NCBI RefSeq assembly: GCF_907164915.1
Contig: NC_061863.1
Location: forward strand, 34,631,133-34,695,132
From: Impatiens glandulifera
Taxonomy: Eukaryota > Streptophyta > Magnoliopsida > Ericales > Balsaminaceae
Reading direction: 5' to 3'
Length of the DNA stretch: 64,000 nt
Position numbers and translations under genes: made by a program. Below the pieces are notes generated by a model, which was not told the origin of the DNA, searched no databases, and saw only the letters and a list, made by a program, of their open reading frames with translations. Positions 45,347-55,801 of the stretch are shown piece by piece (position 1 is the stretch's first letter; every line of letters begins with the position of its first letter).

Positions 45347-46142
45347 ATGCGGTTAGTCCTTTGGGTATCCAAACTTTGACAAACCGGACAGCCTTCTTTG
45401 CTAAGGTTTTAGCCGTTCTTTTGGCACTCGGTTTTGGGTATCTCGGTTTTTCTATGAAAGTCTTAAATGAGGGTGTTTTGTGGTTTGTCCTATGCGGTTG
45501 AGGATTGGTTCTCCTATTTTTGAGCAGGTCGGCTTTTCTTTTCTCAGGGTCAAGCCACTTCTCAGAGTCGGTTGGACCAACATAATTGTAGTTTAGTTTT
45601 TCTTCCGTATAGTATGCGGTCAACTCTTCTTCAGCGGTTAAGGAGCTTCTAATGAATCTTATAAGAGGAAGGTTACTCCTTGTAAACTTTACTTTCTCTA
45701 CGGGTTTTTGGTCTTTGGATCTATCCTTTGTGTATCCTAAGCCGAACATGCAAAAAGGATGTCTGTAATGACTACACATTTTCTTTACCATGTCACTAGA
45801 TCTCTTATATGCGGCCATCTTATACTGGAGTCGGGCATTTTCTTCTTCGGTCAGTTCTCTAGCTGGTTCACTAGACTGTTTGGTCTTAAGTGGTGGTTCA
45901 GGTTTTGATTCGGTTTCTAAGGTAGGAATTTCATCAGGTTCTATGATCTCCGGTTCGGTTACAACGGGTACTTCTGGTTCTGTCGGAATGGGTACTATAG
46001 GATCGGTTCTAAAGTTGAGTTGCTTAGGAAACATGGCTAGTAGGTTCTTATACTCTTCTACCATGTCATTCAATGCATTATATAACTCATCTTTTGTAAA
46101 TTCTTCACAGGGAGAGTCAAATACCTGTTCCTCATTTGCCAT
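45333..46142 (-). pseudogene. Element I Gag C-terminal/linker region
   Basis: An acidic and proline-rich linker (P-I-P-T-E-P-E-V-P type), then a lysine-rich part ending ...VWIPKGLTACGPK. It is in the same frame as gag, separated by two stops (TAA after NRNNYQ at about 46238, and TAG about 24 nt further). The equivalent part of element II ends IWILKGLIDREPK. Sirevirus gag and pol may be separated by a stop, but two stops here suggest decay. Confidence 0.8.
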
Positions 46143-46238
46143 AAGGCATGTGAGTTCATCATCACTGTCACTGTGAGCCCATAGACTTCCTCCATCATCG
46201 GCTATCAGTGCTTTCTAAACCTCACTTCCTTCACCGGT

Positions 46239-47147
46239 TTATTGATAGTTGTTTCGGTTATTTTGGTAATCTGGTTTCCGGTCATCCCTCCTCGGTTTTC
46301 TGCATTCCCACTTAAAATGTCCCAAACAGTTACAGTTATAACACCTTACATTGGATTTATCACCATAGTTGTAGTTTGTTGGTTGGCTTCTTTTCATGAA
46401 CCTCCCAAACTTCTGTGCAAGCATTGCCATGGCATCCTCGGTGAACTGTTCGGCAGTTCTGATCGGTGCAAGGGCAGGTGCAAGTGCAGCCGGTTCTATG
46501 GACGTGATGAGTGCTCTGGTTGAGGTTGAGGCTGAGACTTCTTCCTCAGTCCTAGATCTCATTTCGAACTCATATGCCTTAAGGTCTTCGAATACATCAT
46601 GTAGCTTCATCTTACCTAGACAGTTTGATTCCCTCATCACCATTGTCTTTATGTCCCATGTACTTGGAAGAGATCTTAATGCTTTCATGATGACTTCCTT
46701 GTTGTCATACCTCTTGTCAAGAGTTGCTAGCTCATCTAACACACCAGTGAACCGGTCACTGTACTCCTTCATTGTTTCTCCCGGTTTCATCTTGATGCTT
46801 TCAAACTTTTGAGTAGCTACCATTACCTTGTTTTCCTTTGTTCTTTCATTTCCCTCAAAGATTTGAATAACCGTGTCCCATGTCTCCTTCACGGTTTTGC
46901 AATCTCTGATCTTGCAGTATGTGTTTCTGTCCACACTGTTGGAGATCCGGTTTCTAGCATTGTTATCCAGGTTATTTCTTCTCCTATCTTCAGTTGTCCA
47001 TTCCTTTCTGTCCTTATCAATGATAATCGGTCCTTCGGCCAGAATGGACTCCATCTCATCATCCAAGGTGATTAAGTGAAGGTGCATGCGTGCCTTCCAA
47101 TTGACAAAATCATCACCTTCTAGCATTGGAGGCCTATCGAAAGACAT
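46239..47147 (-). CDS. Element I Gag, open over 302 codons
   Basis: MSFDRPPMLEGDDFVNWKAR at the start, 40 nt inside the LTR/primer boundary. The helix-rich Gag core (RNNLDNNARNRI, TWDTVIQIFEGNERTKENKV, MKPGETMKEYSDRF, WDIKTMVMRESN) leads to a zinc knuckle CYNCNCLGHFKWEC with all four ligands (C-x2-C-x4-H-x4-C). Gag forms the particle and packages RNA. This is the only gag in the window that is open from its start to past the knuckle; it then meets TAA. A Gag-only particle protein remains plausible even though pol is broken. Confidence 0.9.
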   Translation of the reverse strand: MSFDRPPMLEGDDFVNWKARMHLHLITLDDEMESILAEGPIIIDKDRKEWTTEDRRRNNLDNNARNRISNSVDRNTYCKIRDCKTVKETWDTVIQIFEGNERTKENKVMVATQKFESIKMKPGETMKEYSDRFTGVLDELATLDKRYDNKEVIMKALRSLPSTWDIKTMVMRESNCLGKMKLHDVFEDLKAYEFEMRSRTEEEVSASTSTRALITSIEPAALAPALAPIRTAEQFTEDAMAMLAQKFGRFMKRSQPTNYNYGDKSNVRCYNCNCLGHFKWECRKPRRDDRKPDYQNNRNNYQ

Positions 47148-47170
47148 GCTTGCTTGAGTATTGAAACTAA

Positions 47171-47184
47171 CTACTCTGATACCA
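47171..47184 (-). other. Primer-binding site of element I
   Basis: Minus strand TGGTATCAGAGTAG, two bases inside the 5' LTR, matching the initiator-Met tRNA 3' end used by plant copia elements. Confidence 0.92.
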
Positions 47185-47186
47185 AT

Positions 47187-48460
47187 TGTTAGGATCTAGG
47201 TCGCCGCTGGAGGACCGGAGTTGGGCCGGTTAGCGGGTTTCACTCAAAGGGTGGTGATTAATCCTGTTAGAGATTAACACTGGGGTTTCAATACTACACA
47301 AACTGTCACAAACCCTTGAACTAGGTTCAAGCGCAGAAGATGTTTGTTTCAGGTTGAAGCAGCACACTTGTGTGATAGGCGGAACCGGTTTTGGATGATA
47401 TAGGTTTGAAAATTTGATGGGTCGGTTTTTATAACCTGGTGATTCGGTTTGGATAGAGTCATGTAGGTTAGAACGGTGCAGGTAAGTTAGTACCGGTCGG
47501 TTAGAGAATAGAGCCGGTAGAAAAGAAATATCAAGACAGATTTTATGGATGTTCGGAGATAAAACTCCTACGTCACCCCTTCCTATCGAAACCGCGAGAA
47601 GGATATTCACTAAGGAATACAAGTACAATCCGATCGAGACTTATTTCCTGCTCGATAACCCACTTACAATTTACACCGAAATTGTAAAATACACACTTCA
47701 ACTTTAGCACTTAGGCTTTTTCTAGAGAGAACACACTCTTGTTACTTGTATATTAATTGCTCGCTGTGTCACTTGTGTCCCGCATTTACTCTTCTTCAAC
47801 TGCTCCTTTTATAGGTAAAATATGCCAACGGTCATATTTCACTCCCTTGAATTTGATTGGCTGAGCAGAGGTTCAGTGATTCAGACTCTACGGTCATCTG
47901 TTCAGACCTGGCGGTCAACTCTACAGACTTTGCAGTCTGTTCTTCCGGTGTGTAAGACAAACCTGATAGGTTTGTCTTGTACTCAATGTGGTAACTGTTG
48001 GTTAGACAGTTGTCTGTACTTGGAAGATTGCCTCTGATTTATCCTGAAAGTGGGAATATCCTGTAGGACTGTCTTCTGCAGCCTGCATACTTTCCTCAGA
48101 CTTGTATGAATATGGAAATGTTCAGTCTGTTCCTTTGGTATCATTCTCAACAGATACCTAAAGTGGCTTCTTGTACTGGTCGGTCATTTAACCGAATGGC
48201 TTCCGGTGTGATTGGTTTAACCGGACAGCATCCGGTTATTCCTTTGCCTTCTAGCTGATCGGCTGTCTAGTGTTTCCGGTTTTTAGCTTTGACCGATCCT
48301 TTCTTTGTGCGTTCATGTTCCGAATGTTCCTGGTCGGTTTACTGTCTTTACCGGTTAATCTTCTTAGCCGATTCATTTGTTTGACCGGTCCGGTTCCTTG
48401 TTCCTGCATGGAAGGTTTATTTATGTTAAGTTCTGTGAACCGGTCTAATTTTATCTAACA
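47187..48460 (-). mobile_element. 5' LTR of element I
   Basis: 1274 bp, homologous end to end with 34869-36141. The target duplication AAGAC follows at 48461. On the minus strand the TATA box is CACC replaced by TACC before TATAAAAGGAGC (about 47806-47820), so one base differs from the 3' LTR. Confidence 0.95.
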
Positions 48461-48465
48461 AAGAC

Positions 48466-48960
48466 TGATGTCCTCATTTTGTCCAAAGATGAAGTGTCTA
48501 ACTGCACACGTAGTTAGACGTGTCATTTGCTTCTACATTCTAGCATCTAAGTTGAATAGACGTCTATTAGACGCCTATTAAACGTCTATTAGACACATGA
48601 GTCTATTAAACGTAGGTGTTTAATCACGCCTGTCTTAAAGATGTCTAAGCGTCTATTAGATCTAGACTTCTAATTACACATGAACAACACGTATTAGACG
48701 TGTGTTAGGTTAGACATTAGTGTTTAACTACGCTAGTCTTATAAACGTCTAAGCGTCTATTAGACTTTGACGTCTAACCGCGTAGGTTTTAAACCAAGAC
48801 AATCCAACTCAGAAGCACCGACTGTGTAAGTAGACAAATGTCTAAGTACTTGCTTTTTCTTTTAGACGTCCTCGTCTAATAGACCGATTAAAACTTTGGT
48901 CTGTGTGCATCTGGTTAAAAATTAAATTTCCCCCTTAATTTATGCATATTACAAAATGAA
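48466..48960 (-). repeat. TTAGACG-rich segment inside element II
   Basis: Many variants of TTAGACG/CGTCTAA (for example GACGTCTATTAGACG) occur in the internal region of element II, not in an LTR. It lies where pol should be, between the gag/protease linker and the accessory promoter. It may be LTR-type sequence brought in when pol was lost. Confidence 0.75.
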
Positions 48961-49084
48961 TAAATGAATGTTTTGAGGTCCTCAAGACCAAAAAAATATT
49001 TTTTAAGGAAGAAACACTTAGTCTATGGAATCAGCAAATGTGCCAATTGTTGAGCTTCTGGAGCACGTTCTCAAAAGAGTGTGC

Positions 49085-50943
49085 TCCACGTTTCCTTCAT
49101 ACAGCTACCCTGTATCACCTACATAAAAATGTATTTACATCTTTTGGTACCCACATTCACTTGGGTTCTCGGTCAATCAATCCCTTAAGAATCCATATTT
49201 GAGTTATCTTGATGGATTTCTCATTTTGTGTTATGATTAATGCGTATGATTTAGGCTTAACAGACATCTTCCTGCTAGCAGCTGATCCCTTAACCTTAGA
49301 GGATGATTTTTGTTTAAAACTCCTTGACTTCCTATCAGGTTTTGATATTCCAGACTTACTGGCTACTTCTAACTTAGGTTTCAATCATCTCACAGTTGGT
49401 GAAACATAAATTATTTCATCCTTTAAAGTTTGATCCACACAGCTTGGATCAGTTCCAGTATTAATTAAACTTCCTTTGACAAAACTTATTGACTTAAGTT
49501 TGTCAGTTGTTGAGTTTAACTTCTTACAGGACTTGTCTGAGTCATCGTTGTCAAATCCTAGACCAAATTTGTATCCAGCAGGCCTCATCAGACTAATCTG
49601 ATATTTGATAACTTCTCCAGACCTTGTCCAAGAATTGACAATATAGGTTAAACGTTGGTTTCAGAAGAAAGAGTTTGAATCTTTTCTTTGAGCGTCTCAT
49701 TCTAAGATGAGAGCTCTTCCATGTTGTTTTTAAAAACTTTTGGTTCGGAGGTTTGAGAAAAAATAGATTCATCATTTTTAGATTTTGAACTTGTTTCATT
49801 TTGAGATTTTGTTAAATTTTTGTACTCCGAAACTATGTCATTTAGTGCAGCCACTAATTCATCTCGTGAAAACTTTTCTAAAGAGAAATCAAATATCTCA
49901 GATTTCTCAAAATCTTCCTCTTATCTTGCCATGAAGCAAGCAACTTCTTCATCATCACTGTCGCTGAATGATGAGTAGTTTGAGCTTTGCATCCACTTGG
50001 ACTTGCTGTCAGCCTCCATGAGGGCCTCGACTCGTTTTCGTTGTTTTTCTTCTTCTCATCACATTTCGGCTTTCTGCACTCCAATTTGTAATGACCTAAA
50101 ATACCACAATTAAAGCATTTAACGTTAGCTTTAGATTTAGCTTTATCATCCTTGGTATTATTTGAAGAGCTTGAGTTAGAATTGCTCTTCTTCATGAATT
50201 TTCCGAATTTCTTCACGAGAAGAGCCATTGCATCGCTATTGAGCTGTTGAGAAGTCGTAATTACTTCAGTGACAACTGGTGACTCCTCGGCAGTCACCAA
50301 AGCCTTGGTTATGATGGTAGATGTGGGGTGCTCCTCTTCATTCCTAGAGTTCAACTCAAACTCATAGATCTTCAGATCGACAAGCAAGTCGAAGAGCTTC
50401 ATCTTATTGAGGTCTTTAGACTCCGTCATCGTCATAGTCTTGATGTCCCACTCCCTTAGCAAAGCTCGCATGACCTTTATAGTAATCTCTCTGTTGATGT
50501 AGGTCTTGCCCAGAATAGATAGTGTGGTAACAATCTGGCTGAATCTTGCATAAAACTCAGTCATCATCTCTCTAGGACGCATCTTAAAGTTGTCAAACTG
50601 CTGAGTGACAACCATAATCTTGTTCTCTTTGGTTTTCTTGTTGCCTTCACAGAGTTGAGTAAGTCTGTCCCAAATTTCTTTAGAAGACTCGCAAGATATG
50701 ATGTAGTTGAACATGCTATCGTCAAGAGATTTGTACAAGATGTCCATGGCCAAGTTGTCGAGATTGTTCTTCCTCTTATCTTCACTTGTCAATTCATATT
50801 TGTCTTTCTCAATCTTGAAAGGTCCTTCGATGACAACACTCCACATTTCATTGTGTAAGGAAGAAAGATGAGCACGAAGTATTTTCTTCCACACCATGTA
50901 GTTTTCCTTCGAAAACATGGGAATCTTGGAGGAGCTGGCATTT
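49085..50943 (-). pseudogene. Element II gag and linker, broken
   Basis: Gag begins at 50943 (MSKMPAPP) with a frameshift just before MFSKENYMVWK (50918). It is then open to 49878 through DKRKNNLDNLAMDILYKSL, MTEFYARFSQ, WDIKTMTMTESKD and the zinc knuckle CFNCGILGHYKLEC with all ligands. The linker pieces are 49799-49593 and 49588-49385, ending IWILKGLIDREPK near 49160. No protease, integrase or RT follows. Confidence 0.88.
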
Positions 50944-50986
50944 TAGACATGATTCAGGTTCTTGTTTCTTGAGAATAGAAAACCAG

Positions 50987-50998
50987 GCTCTGATACCA
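50987..50998 (-). other. Primer-binding site of element II
   Basis: Minus strand TGGTATCAGAGC, a perfect plant initiator-Met primer site, two bases from the 5' LTR. Confidence 0.93.
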
Positions 50999-51124
50999 CT
51001 TGATAGGATCGGTGTAACCAATAGAGACTAGGGTCTGGCTATTGATAACAACTTATGACAAACGATTCGATTTTAACTATGTTAGAAGTTAAAATCTGTT
51101 TCTATTCTTCACAAATCCTTCGAA

Positions 51125-53082
51125 TTCTTTGTTGGGTCAAATTATTTTGACTAAGTGTTGAAATAATTTAACCACTAAGGTTTTGATGATGAAATAACTT
51201 ATGAGTTTTGATACAAGTGTATTGAAACAATATTTCATAAGACTTGGATCTAATGAGGGTCATTAGACCGATTTTTGGCATTGAATGTATAGAATTAGAC
51301 GTACAGTCTAACTCAGTGGAGTTGGACGTGTAGTCTAATGAATGCATAAAATTAGACGTACAGTCTAACTCACCGGAGTTAGACTTGTAGTCTAATAGAC
51401 ATTTAATTAGACGGGTGATCTAATAGATACACGGAATTAGACGTTAGTCTAATGAATACAGAATTAGACGAACAGTCTAACTCACCGGAGTTAGACGTGT
51501 AGTCTAATAGACTTGTAATTAGACGGGTAGTCTAATTGATATTCGGAATTAGACGTACAGTCTAACTCATCGGAGTTAGACGTGTAGTCTAATATATTTG
51601 CAATTAGACGGGTAGTCTAATTTATGCGGAATTAAACGTGCAGTCTAACTTAGTGGAGTTAGACGTGCAGTCTAATAGAAAGTGAAAGTTAGACGTGCGT
51701 CTAACTCCTTCAGACAAGTCTGAAGTAGAACCGGAATTAGAGGTGCAGTCTAACTCAGTGGAGTTAGACGTGCAGTCTAATGGTTATTGGATAATTAGAC
51801 GTGTAGTCTAATTAGTGAAAGTTAGACGTGCGTCTAACTCTTTCAGACAAGTCTGAGGTAGAACCGGAATTAGACGTGCAGTCTAACTCAATGGAGTTAG
51901 ACGTGCAGTCTAATTGTTATTGGATAATTAGACGTGTAGTCTAATTAGTGAAAGTTAGACGTGCGTCTAACTCCTTCAGACAAGCCTGAGGTAGAACCGG
52001 AATTAGACGTGCAGTCTAACTCAGTGGAGTTAGACGTGCAGTCTAATGGTTATTGTAATTAGACGCGAGTCTAATTCTATTAGACTATGCGGTCTAATAG
52101 ACGTTTTCTATTAGAAGGAGATGCTTTATTTCATTAAACTGATTTTCACAATCCGTCTAACTGAAATACGTCTAATGCTTAGTTTAAGTAGTACGCTTGA
52201 ATCTAGCATTTCACCTACCCACGTGCTATAGCTGTACCCTACTCCTGCTCCACTTTCTAGTGAAAATTAGTACAACGACTATATGCATCCAATCAAGGAA
52301 TGCCACGTAAGAGAATTTTCCTCACATTACTTGTTTTGCAGGTACATCCCTGATGGAATATTCGGCGCACTACCAGTGATGTACGGCCACGATCTTTGTG
52401 CTTAGAACCTGTTGTGTACAATGAAGGCTTTCCAATAGAAGAGTGCCACGTATCATTCTTGAAGATTTGACAGTTAGCTCCTGCTCAGTATTTAACAAAT
52501 CTCAAGGACAACGGACAATCTGCCTTAACAAGCACAATAGCCTTGCCTTACGAATTTTTTGCCGAACGAACAAGCAATCTGATTATGTAGAGAGAGAAAC
52601 TACTCAATCATCTTGCTTTTTGAACTCATACTGTGAAGCTTATTTCTGATTGTACTGTGTGTGAATCAAGAGAGAGCTAGAATCAAAACACCTTTAGCTG
52701 AGTGATATTCTTCATCTTGTAATTGAACAGAAAGTGTTCTGTTCAATAGTGAGCTAAGTGTGTGTGTAAACTGTATTTGATTCGAATCATATTATAGTGA
52801 ATCCTTCCGGTGGTTGGAAGAAGGGTGACGTAGGAGAGTTTCTCTGAACATCCATAAACAAACTGTTGTATTCTTCATTTCTGTCATCTTTTCATATTTC
52901 AACTTGTGCTTCAAACCCAAGTAAACAATTCCGCCTTGAATCTGTTTCAAGTGTTTACACAAGTTTGCGTAGAATAGAAAGCGAATTAAATCTCTAACAG
53001 GATTTCTTTCAAACCATTTTCATAAGCCTTCATCCTTAGCCAGACCCCCGTCTCTATCGATAAAGCCGATCCTATCACTCTT
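51125..53082 (+). mobile_element. Solo LTR inside the element II 5' LTR
   Basis: The LTR is 51130-53077 (1948 bp), TGTTGGGTCAA to GATCCTATCA, plus orientation. The flanks TTCTT and CTCTT are a 5-bp duplication with one change. The interrupted LTR reads on cleanly across it. It belongs to a TTAGACG subfamily with longer arrays (51290-52110) of the type GTTAGACGTGCAGTCTAA. Confidence 0.88.
51290..52130 (+). repeat. TTAGACGTGCAGTCTAA array in the solo LTR
   Basis: At least 30 short inverted repeats of the form TTAGACG...(A/C)GTCTAA, arranged in higher-order units of about 115-130 bp in the second half (three near-identical units between 51680 and 52060, each with CCTTCAGACAAGTCTGA or a close variant). 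Confidence 0.9.
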
Positions 53083-54590
53083 GAAAAGGTTTCAAGTGCG
53101 GAAGTTTTCGTCGGATTTAAAGCTTTGAACCAATGAAAGATGAATGACATAAAGTAAAGAACACATGGAGTTATTTATGGATGTTTAGATAAAACCCTCC
53201 TATGTCACCCCTTCTTCCACAGCCGGAAGGATTTAACTAAACTCTTTGAATCAAATACAGTTTACTAAACTAGCTAACACTTTGTTGAACAGAAAAATCT
53301 CTGTTCAACTTACAACATTATTAACAATATTCTCTCAGCTAGACAATATTTTAATTCTTTCTCTCTTGAGCTTGAATGATGTAAGAAAATCAGTAAGGCA
53401 AGAGTAAGTTTGTGAATATAGGTGATGAAAATGATCTGGTAAGTTAACCAGTGATTCGACCTTTGTCCTTGAGCATCTATTTGTAATAGGACGTCAAAAA
53501 TCGAATCTTCTTCATGAACACGTGGAAAGAATCCATTGGAGGGCCTAAAAAAATATCAGAAATCTGCAGACTCTAAGCAAAGGGTTTGTGGTCGTACCGA
53601 ACTGGTAGTGAGCCGAATATCCTCCCTGATATTGTCTTGTACTGGAAAACCTTTGGAAGGACATTTGCGTACGTGGCGTTTGTTCATTGGATACAATTAG
53701 CTGGCTTGTCATACTGCTCAGGAGTGAGTGGAGTAGAGTAGCAGACATCTAGTTGATCTTGGGTAGACGTATGCTAACTTTAAACGGCTTCTGAAGCGAG
53801 GCATTAGAGGTGCTCCATTAAACTGCCTAGTCTAATGGAGTTATACGTTGACGTCTAATTGCGTGCTCCATTAGACCACCAAGTCTAATGGAGTTAGACG
53901 ACAATGTCTAACTACGCATTCCTTCAGACTTGTCTGAAGGAGTTAGACGCCAACGTCTAACTACGTTTCCTATTAGACTACCACGTTTAATGGAGTTAGA
54001 CATCAACGTCTAACTACATATATGTTAGACTGCAACATCTAACTATGTATCACTTCAGACTTGTCTAAAGGAGTTAGACGCCAACGTCTAACTATGTTTC
54101 CCATTAGACTACCACGTCTAATGGAGTTAGACCTCAACGTCTAACTACGTATCTGTTAGACTGCATCGTCTAACTACGTATCACTTCAGACTTGTCTAAA
54201 GGAGTTAGAAGCCAATGTCTAACTACGTTTTCCATTAGACTATCACGTCTAATGGAGTTAGACCTCAACGTCTAACTACATATTTGTTAGACTATAGCGT
54301 CTAACTACGTATCACTTTAGACTTGTCTAAAGTGGTTAGATGTGAACGTCTAACTACGCAACACGCCTATTTAGCCTGCTTAGACCATGTCTAAGTTAGC
54401 CAAGTATGATGCACCTGCACAGAAACAAATAGACAACTTAGCTTTATTCTTGTTTAAACATCATCAAAATTCAGTTGTTTAATATTTTATAATTTCCGTT
54501 TATTTTTAAGTTAATTAACTCTTTACTTAATTTTCCCAACAATTTCTTCTAAGTAAATTAACTCTTTACTTAATTTTTCCCAACAAAACG

Positions 54591-55085
54591 TATTTTGAAA
54601 TATCTTAAGGGAACTCAATGTTTTGGATTGTGTTATCGAAAGAATTCCACTTCAACTTAATTAATTACTCTTATGCAGACTATGTAGGATGTAAGATTGA
54701 CAGGAAAAACACTAGTGGAATGTGTCATTCCTTGGTGATCATCTGATTTCTTGGTTCAGCAAGAAACATACGTCTTTCACCACTTCAATAGCAGGAGCAG
54801 AGTACCTTGCTGTTGGCAGCTACTGTGCTCGGTTGTTTTGGATTCTACAACAACTGATGGACTTTAGCATTAGGAAAGATGAGTCGCCAATCTTTTGTGA
54901 CAACATCAGTGCCATAACGATCACATATAATCCGGTGTTGCATTTAGGACAAAGAATATCGACATTCGACACCACTTCATCCGAGACCATGTAGTGCAAA
55001 AGCACGCCTGGCTGGAATACGTGTCAACCAATCAACAAGCGGCTAATATCTTCACAAAGCTACTCCCCGAGACTAAGTTTAATTA
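54591..55085 (+). pseudogene. Element III RNase H
   Basis: Continues the RT of 28696-29137: KRILKYLKG, then YADYVGCKIDRKN, SIAGAEYLAVGSYCARLFW, SPIFCDNISAI and, after a frame change, ...ANIFTK. The acidic residues can be seen, but frameshifts near 54730 and 54950 break it. Confidence 0.88.
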
Positions 55086-55801
55086 ATTTTGAAATATGTT
55101 AGGTCTTTTAGATTTAAATTAATTAATCATGCATAAACTCAGGGGGAATCTGATGGCCAACTAATAAGTCAAACATGTTAAAACAGTTGTCTCTAACTCA
55201 GCTAAAAGAAGAGTCGGCTGATGATATTGTACATCAGAAGAAGCTATGCATAAGAAACTTGTAATTTCAGGAGAGTAATGACACTCTGTTGATAGGCAAA
55301 GTCTGATGTCGACACTATATATCAGCTGAATACTACACGCTATCAGCTGAGTACTTCAACTCAGTTGATGAGCAATGTATGCTTCCAAGCATAGTATATC
55401 AGCTGTTATTGTGCGTCAGTAGAACGCCTTCAGAAGAGTAGTGACACTCAACTGAAATACAAGGCATGCGGACAACACGGTCCGTCAACTATCATAGTAA
55501 GTATTAGACGACTACTCTTCAGCCGAGTGGATCATTTCAACATTATCAATACACTATCGCATTATCTCCCTTAGGATAAAGAACTGTCACATTTATAAAA
55601 CAAAATTTTAATTTCTTTTTAAAATGTGCACGGCATTTTTTTCTCAAATAACATGAAGACACGTGGACTGTCATGTTAAATAAATATGTGACCAACCTTT
55701 CTAAACGACTCAAATTCTCAAAAGCGATTCAAATTCTCTCTTGCAATCTAAACCTAATCATAAATTTCTTCATCTTCTGTCTGAAACCCTAAGCTTCTGC
55801 A
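55086..55801 (+). promoter_or_regulatory. Element III spacer with accessory-gene promoter
   Basis: A non-coding stretch between pol and the accessory ORF with CAGCTGA/TCAGCTG motifs like those of the LTR. A TATA-like TTAAATAAATATG lies at 55676-55688, about 114-126 nt before the ATG at 55802, followed by a CT-rich leader. Confidence 0.5.

Larger units (their letters stand above)
34864..48465 (-). mobile_element. Element I: complete Sirevirus-like copia with three accessory genes
   Basis: The LTRs are 34869-36141 (3') and 47187-48460 (5'), starting and ending TGTTAG...CTAACA on the plus strand. Perfect target duplications AAGAC lie at 34864-34868 and 48461-48465. By eye the LTRs differ at roughly 3-4% of sites, so it is the youngest complete element here. 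Minus-strand order: primer site, gag, linker/protease, integrase, RT, RNase H, then accessory genes A, B and C, polypurine tract, 3' LTR. Pol carries stops and frameshifts, and the integrase lost a catalytic residue. It inserted into the interior of element II. Confidence 0.96.
51001..54585 (-). mobile_element. 5' LTR of element II, split by a solo LTR
   Basis: Plus-strand reading TGATAGGATCGG (51001) to TTTTTCCCAACA (54585). Without the insert it is about 1.6 kb and aligns with 29138-30870, including the TTAGACG array (53790-54360) and the doubled end. The right flank is the target duplication AAACG. Confidence 0.93.
29133..54590 (-). mobile_element. Element II: copia with gag and accessory gene but no pol
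   Basis: TG...CA ends with perfect 5-bp duplications AAACG at 29133-29137 and 54586-54590. On the minus strand: 5' LTR 54585-51001 (interrupted by a solo LTR), primer site, gag and linker 50943-49085, a TTAGACG-rich segment 48960-48466, element I insertion, accessory gene with promoter 34633-31083, polypurine tract and 3' LTR 30870-29138. Integrase, RT and RNase H are missing, so mobilisation would have needed another element's enzymes. It inserted into the RT/RNase H region of element III. Confidence 0.92.
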
